This document shows positions 62,081 through 64,000 of a stretch of 64,000 nucleotides of DNA, in pieces. Both the position numbers and the translations under genes were made by a program. The notes under the pieces are model-generated. The model worked only from the letters and a program-made list of their open reading frames with translations. It did no database searches and was not told where the DNA came from. Where the stretch lies: NCBI GenBank assembly GCA_947478365.1, contig CANJWG010000002.1, positions 1 to 64,000 on the forward strand. Direction: 5' to 3'. Every line of letters starts with the position of its first letter. Position 1 is the first letter of the stretch. Origin of the DNA: Flavobacteriaceae bacterium. Lineage in GTDB: Bacteria > Bacteroidota > Bacteroidia > Flavobacteriales > Flavobacteriaceae.

Positions 62081-62956
62081 CTATTTATTTTTTAAATTTT
62101 GATTTATCCCAATGGTAAGTTCACCATACTTAAAAAAAATAAAGCTATAGTTTTGCAAAATTGAATTTATTTCATCTCTACAATTAAATTCGTTATGAAT
62201 TTCTACGGCAATACATTTTGTGATGTTTAAAAAACTTAAATCAGCATTATCCGAAGTAAAAATTTGTTTTTCTGAACCTTCTACATCAATTTTTAATATG
62301 TCAATAAATTGAAAATTAAAATCCTCTATTATTTGATTAATTGAAAATGCTTTTATCCCATTTGAATCTGTAGTTTCCTCTACTCTAAAAGACCAATCAC
62401 TTTTATCTCTAAAATCGCTAACAACATTTAAAAAAGTATTTGAACTCCATAAACCAGCTTTAATTTTAGTAATGTTTTTTTTATTAATCAAATTAAATTC
62501 TAGGATTTTGAAATTTTCTTGTTCTGGTTCAATAGCAACAATGTTAGGTTCGTCAAAAAAATCATACATAAACAAAGAAGAAAGACCAATATTTGAGCCT
62601 GCATCAATAATGTTTAGTTTGTTACCACTAGAAAAGTTTTGATTGTACTCTTCTACTACTGTTTTATATTCATGCCAATCAAAAACTTGTTGAAAAACAT
62701 AAAAATCACTAGATGGACTTTTTCTTAGTTTTATTAGATTGGTATATTTATTTTTAAATTCTGAAATGATTTCTTTATCAGTTTCTTGTAAAAAGCAACC
62801 ATTATAACTAATTAAAAAATTATAATATAGGTATATGTTTTTTTCGTGTAGTGTTGGCTTAACACCTAATAATTTTTTAATCAAATAGGTTATTACAACT
62901 AATCGATATCTAAAATTTATTCTTTTAAAATTTAAAATTTTATTTACTCTTGCCAT
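62081..62956 (-). CDS. FkbM-family methyltransferase
   Basis: A 291-residue SAM-dependent enzyme. The SAM motif is NIIDAGSNIGLSSLFMYDFF (about 124-143), with IVAIEPEQENFKILEFNLI and the FkbM signature FIDILKIDVEGSEKQIF (about 215-231). It most likely O-methylates a sugar of the repeat unit. It overlaps the upstream GT2 gene by 17 bases (62940-62956). Confidence 0.9.
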   Translation of the reverse strand: MARVNKILNFKRINFRYRLVVITYLIKKLLGVKPTLHEKNIYLYYNFLISYNGCFLQETDKEIISEFKNKYTNLIKLRKSPSSDFYVFQQVFDWHEYKTVVEEYNQNFSSGNKLNIIDAGSNIGLSSLFMYDFFDEPNIVAIEPEQENFKILEFNLINKKNITKIKAGLWSSNTFLNVVSDFRDKSDWSFRVEETTDSNGIKAFSINQIIEDFNFQFIDILKIDVEGSEKQIFTSDNADLSFLNITKCIAVEIHNEFNCRDEINSILQNYSFIFFKYGELTIGINQNLKNK

Positions 62957-63743
62957 TTTGTTTAAGATATTTTTTTATTTCAAATTTAATTTTAAGAATT
63001 TTTAAATCATAAGAAGCACTTTTAAAATAATTTATTGTATTAGTATAGAGAACTTTTTTAAAAAAAGAAAGCAGTATTACAATAGTACCATAGTATTTTT
63101 TATTGTATAACAGGTAATATGAAATGTTTTCATTTTTATATCTATTTAATAATGATTTTTGATCTCTTTTGATAAAATAAAAGAATGTTTCATTTATATC
63201 TAAAATGTCAAATCCTTTTTTTACAACTCTTTCTGACCATTCTTTATCTTCACTAAAGGTTAAATTTTCGTCAAATTTATTATCAATCCAAATCTCTTTA
63301 TTTACAACTGCACAACCTGTCATTAAACCATATTTTAAAGGTTCTTTGACTTTAAAATCATTTAAAAGAGCACGATTATAATTTTCAATGCTATTAATGA
63401 ATCTTATTCCTGCAATGGTATTCGATTTTTCTAATTCTTGAAAAGTATTTTTAAAAAAACTTTTACCAATAGGAATCGCATGAGCACTTAATAGCAAAAC
63501 ATATTTTGAATTTGCTGATGAAATTCCTAAATTTGTTGCACTTCCGTATGTGAATTCATCAATTGTAACTACTTTACAATTATAATGATTTGCTATTGAA
63601 ATACTATTGTCAGATGAATTATTATCAACGATTATAATTTCGTAAATATCTTCACTGTATAATTTTGTAAGTATTGACAAAACATTTTCTAAAGCCTGTC
63701 CTTCATTTTTATTTCTTATTACTATTGATATCATATAAATCAA
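62940..63743 (-). CDS. Glycosyltransferase family 2
   Basis: A 267-residue GT-A enzyme. The N-terminal [20 protein letters not shown] and [19 protein letters not shown] are the GT2 start; [10 protein letters not shown] replaces the usual DxD area, and [18 protein letters not shown] has the catalytic ED. The exact DxD is unclear (LSAHA), which is unusual. Its ATG overlaps neuB by four bases. Confidence 0.88.
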   Translation of the reverse strand: MIYMISIVIRNKNEGQALENVLSILTKLYSEDIYEIIIVDNNSSDNSISIANHYNCKVVTIDEFTYGSATNLGISSANSKYVLLLSAHAIPIGKSFFKNTFQELEKSNTIAGIRFINSIENYNRALLNDFKVKEPLKYGLMTGCAVVNKEIWIDNKFDENLTFSEDKEWSERVVKKGFDILDINETFFYFIKRDQKSLLNRYKNENISYYLLYNKKYYGTIVILLSFFKKVLYTNTINYFKSASYDLKILKIKFEIKKYLKQNGKSK

Positions 63744-64000
63744 TTAAAATCTTCAAAAGTTAATTGTTCATCATCATCAATATCTCTAGAAGCAATTTTT
63801 CCAATTAAATCATTAAAATGTTCAGCTAAAATTTTTCCAGTTCCTGGTCGTTTTACCCAAATATTTTCTTTGGTTAATGTTTCGCCTTTTTTTATTGCTG
63901 CGATACTACAAACGGTTGCAAAAGCAAAATCGATAGTTACTTGTTCTTCTTTGGCAGGTTCTTTTGTTCCGCCACGCATTTGCCACATTTCATTAGAAGA
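63740..64000 (-). CDS. neuB: N-acetylneuraminate/legionaminate synthase NeuB, C-terminal part
   Basis: Only the last 86 residues are present; the gene runs off the right edge. The visible part is the C-terminal antifreeze-like SAF domain: [40 protein letters not shown] and [15 protein letters not shown]. NeuB condenses a mannosamine derivative with phosphoenolpyruvate to make a nine-carbon nonulosonic acid. Synthases for sialic, legionaminic and pseudaminic acid share this domain, so the product is not fixed. It is the most upstream visible gene of the cluster. Confidence 0.88.
   Translation of the reverse strand, partial: SSNEMWQMRGGTKEPAKEEQVTIDFAFATVCSIAAIKKGETLTKENIWVKRPGTGKILAEHFNDLIGKIASRDIDDDEQLTFEDFN

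Overview
The window is A+T-rich chromosomal DNA of a Bacteroidota bacterium, most likely Flavobacteriaceae (Flavobacterium-like). This rests on the gene families (PorV-like outer-membrane protein, Lnb/DUF4105-type protein, lipoprotein SOD and Msr, solo HsdR-N protein beside holA), on repeated matches to the Bacteroidota promoter -7 box TAnnTTTG, and on weak Shine-Dalgarno sequences. No phage, plasmid, CRISPR array or recognisable transposase was found.

Positions 1-51500 are mostly housekeeping genes in short operons: a truncated ureohydrolase, a DEAD-box helicase, a TPR hybrid histidine kinase, ettA, holA, a glycosyltransferase, an OmpA lipoprotein, a Sua5-family protein, a UvrD/PcrA-type helicase, dsbD, tilS, pabB, katG, an amino-acid permease, lpdA, tRNA-Thr(TGT), manA, a peroxiredoxin, queD, idi, an MsrB-MsrA fusion, gltA, sucC and birA. 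These are followed by rsfS-ftsH, then a LUD/cdsA/psd/ACBP/SOD operon, a FAD protein, recQ, kdsD-tatC-CMD-lptB, pssA, and a PorV-like/Lnb-like pair. Oxidative-stress functions recur (KatG, peroxiredoxin, lipoprotein MsrBA, lipoprotein SOD), as does envelope biogenesis (PssA, CdsA, Psd, LptB, KdsD, TatC, Lnb-like).

Positions 51495-64000 form a long leftward surface-polysaccharide cluster. It runs from neuB (cut by the window end) through GT2, FkbM methyltransferase, membrane acyltransferase, neuC-type epimerase, an unfamiliar GT-B-like protein, three GT4 enzymes with a hexapeptide acetyltransferase among them, and a Wzy/WaaL-like protein, to the initiating polyprenyl glycosylphosphotransferase. 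The neuB/neuC pair points to a nonulosonic acid (sialic or legionaminic type) in the polymer.

The most interesting signals are non-coding or at gene edges. Many gaps hold their own family of short-period degenerate repeats, which sometimes build stop or start codons. One such repeat lies inside pabB as four perfect 7-bp units. A four-helix-bundle gene is bracketed by inverted copies of another. The 3' end of tRNA-Thr and its terminator are duplicated around a REP-like palindrome. A membrane-protein gene is out of frame at a T8 run. A secreted-protein gene upstream of the DoxX-like gene has decayed, and a terminator arm appears split by about 84 bp. I did not find a clear new multi-gene defence or mobile system.
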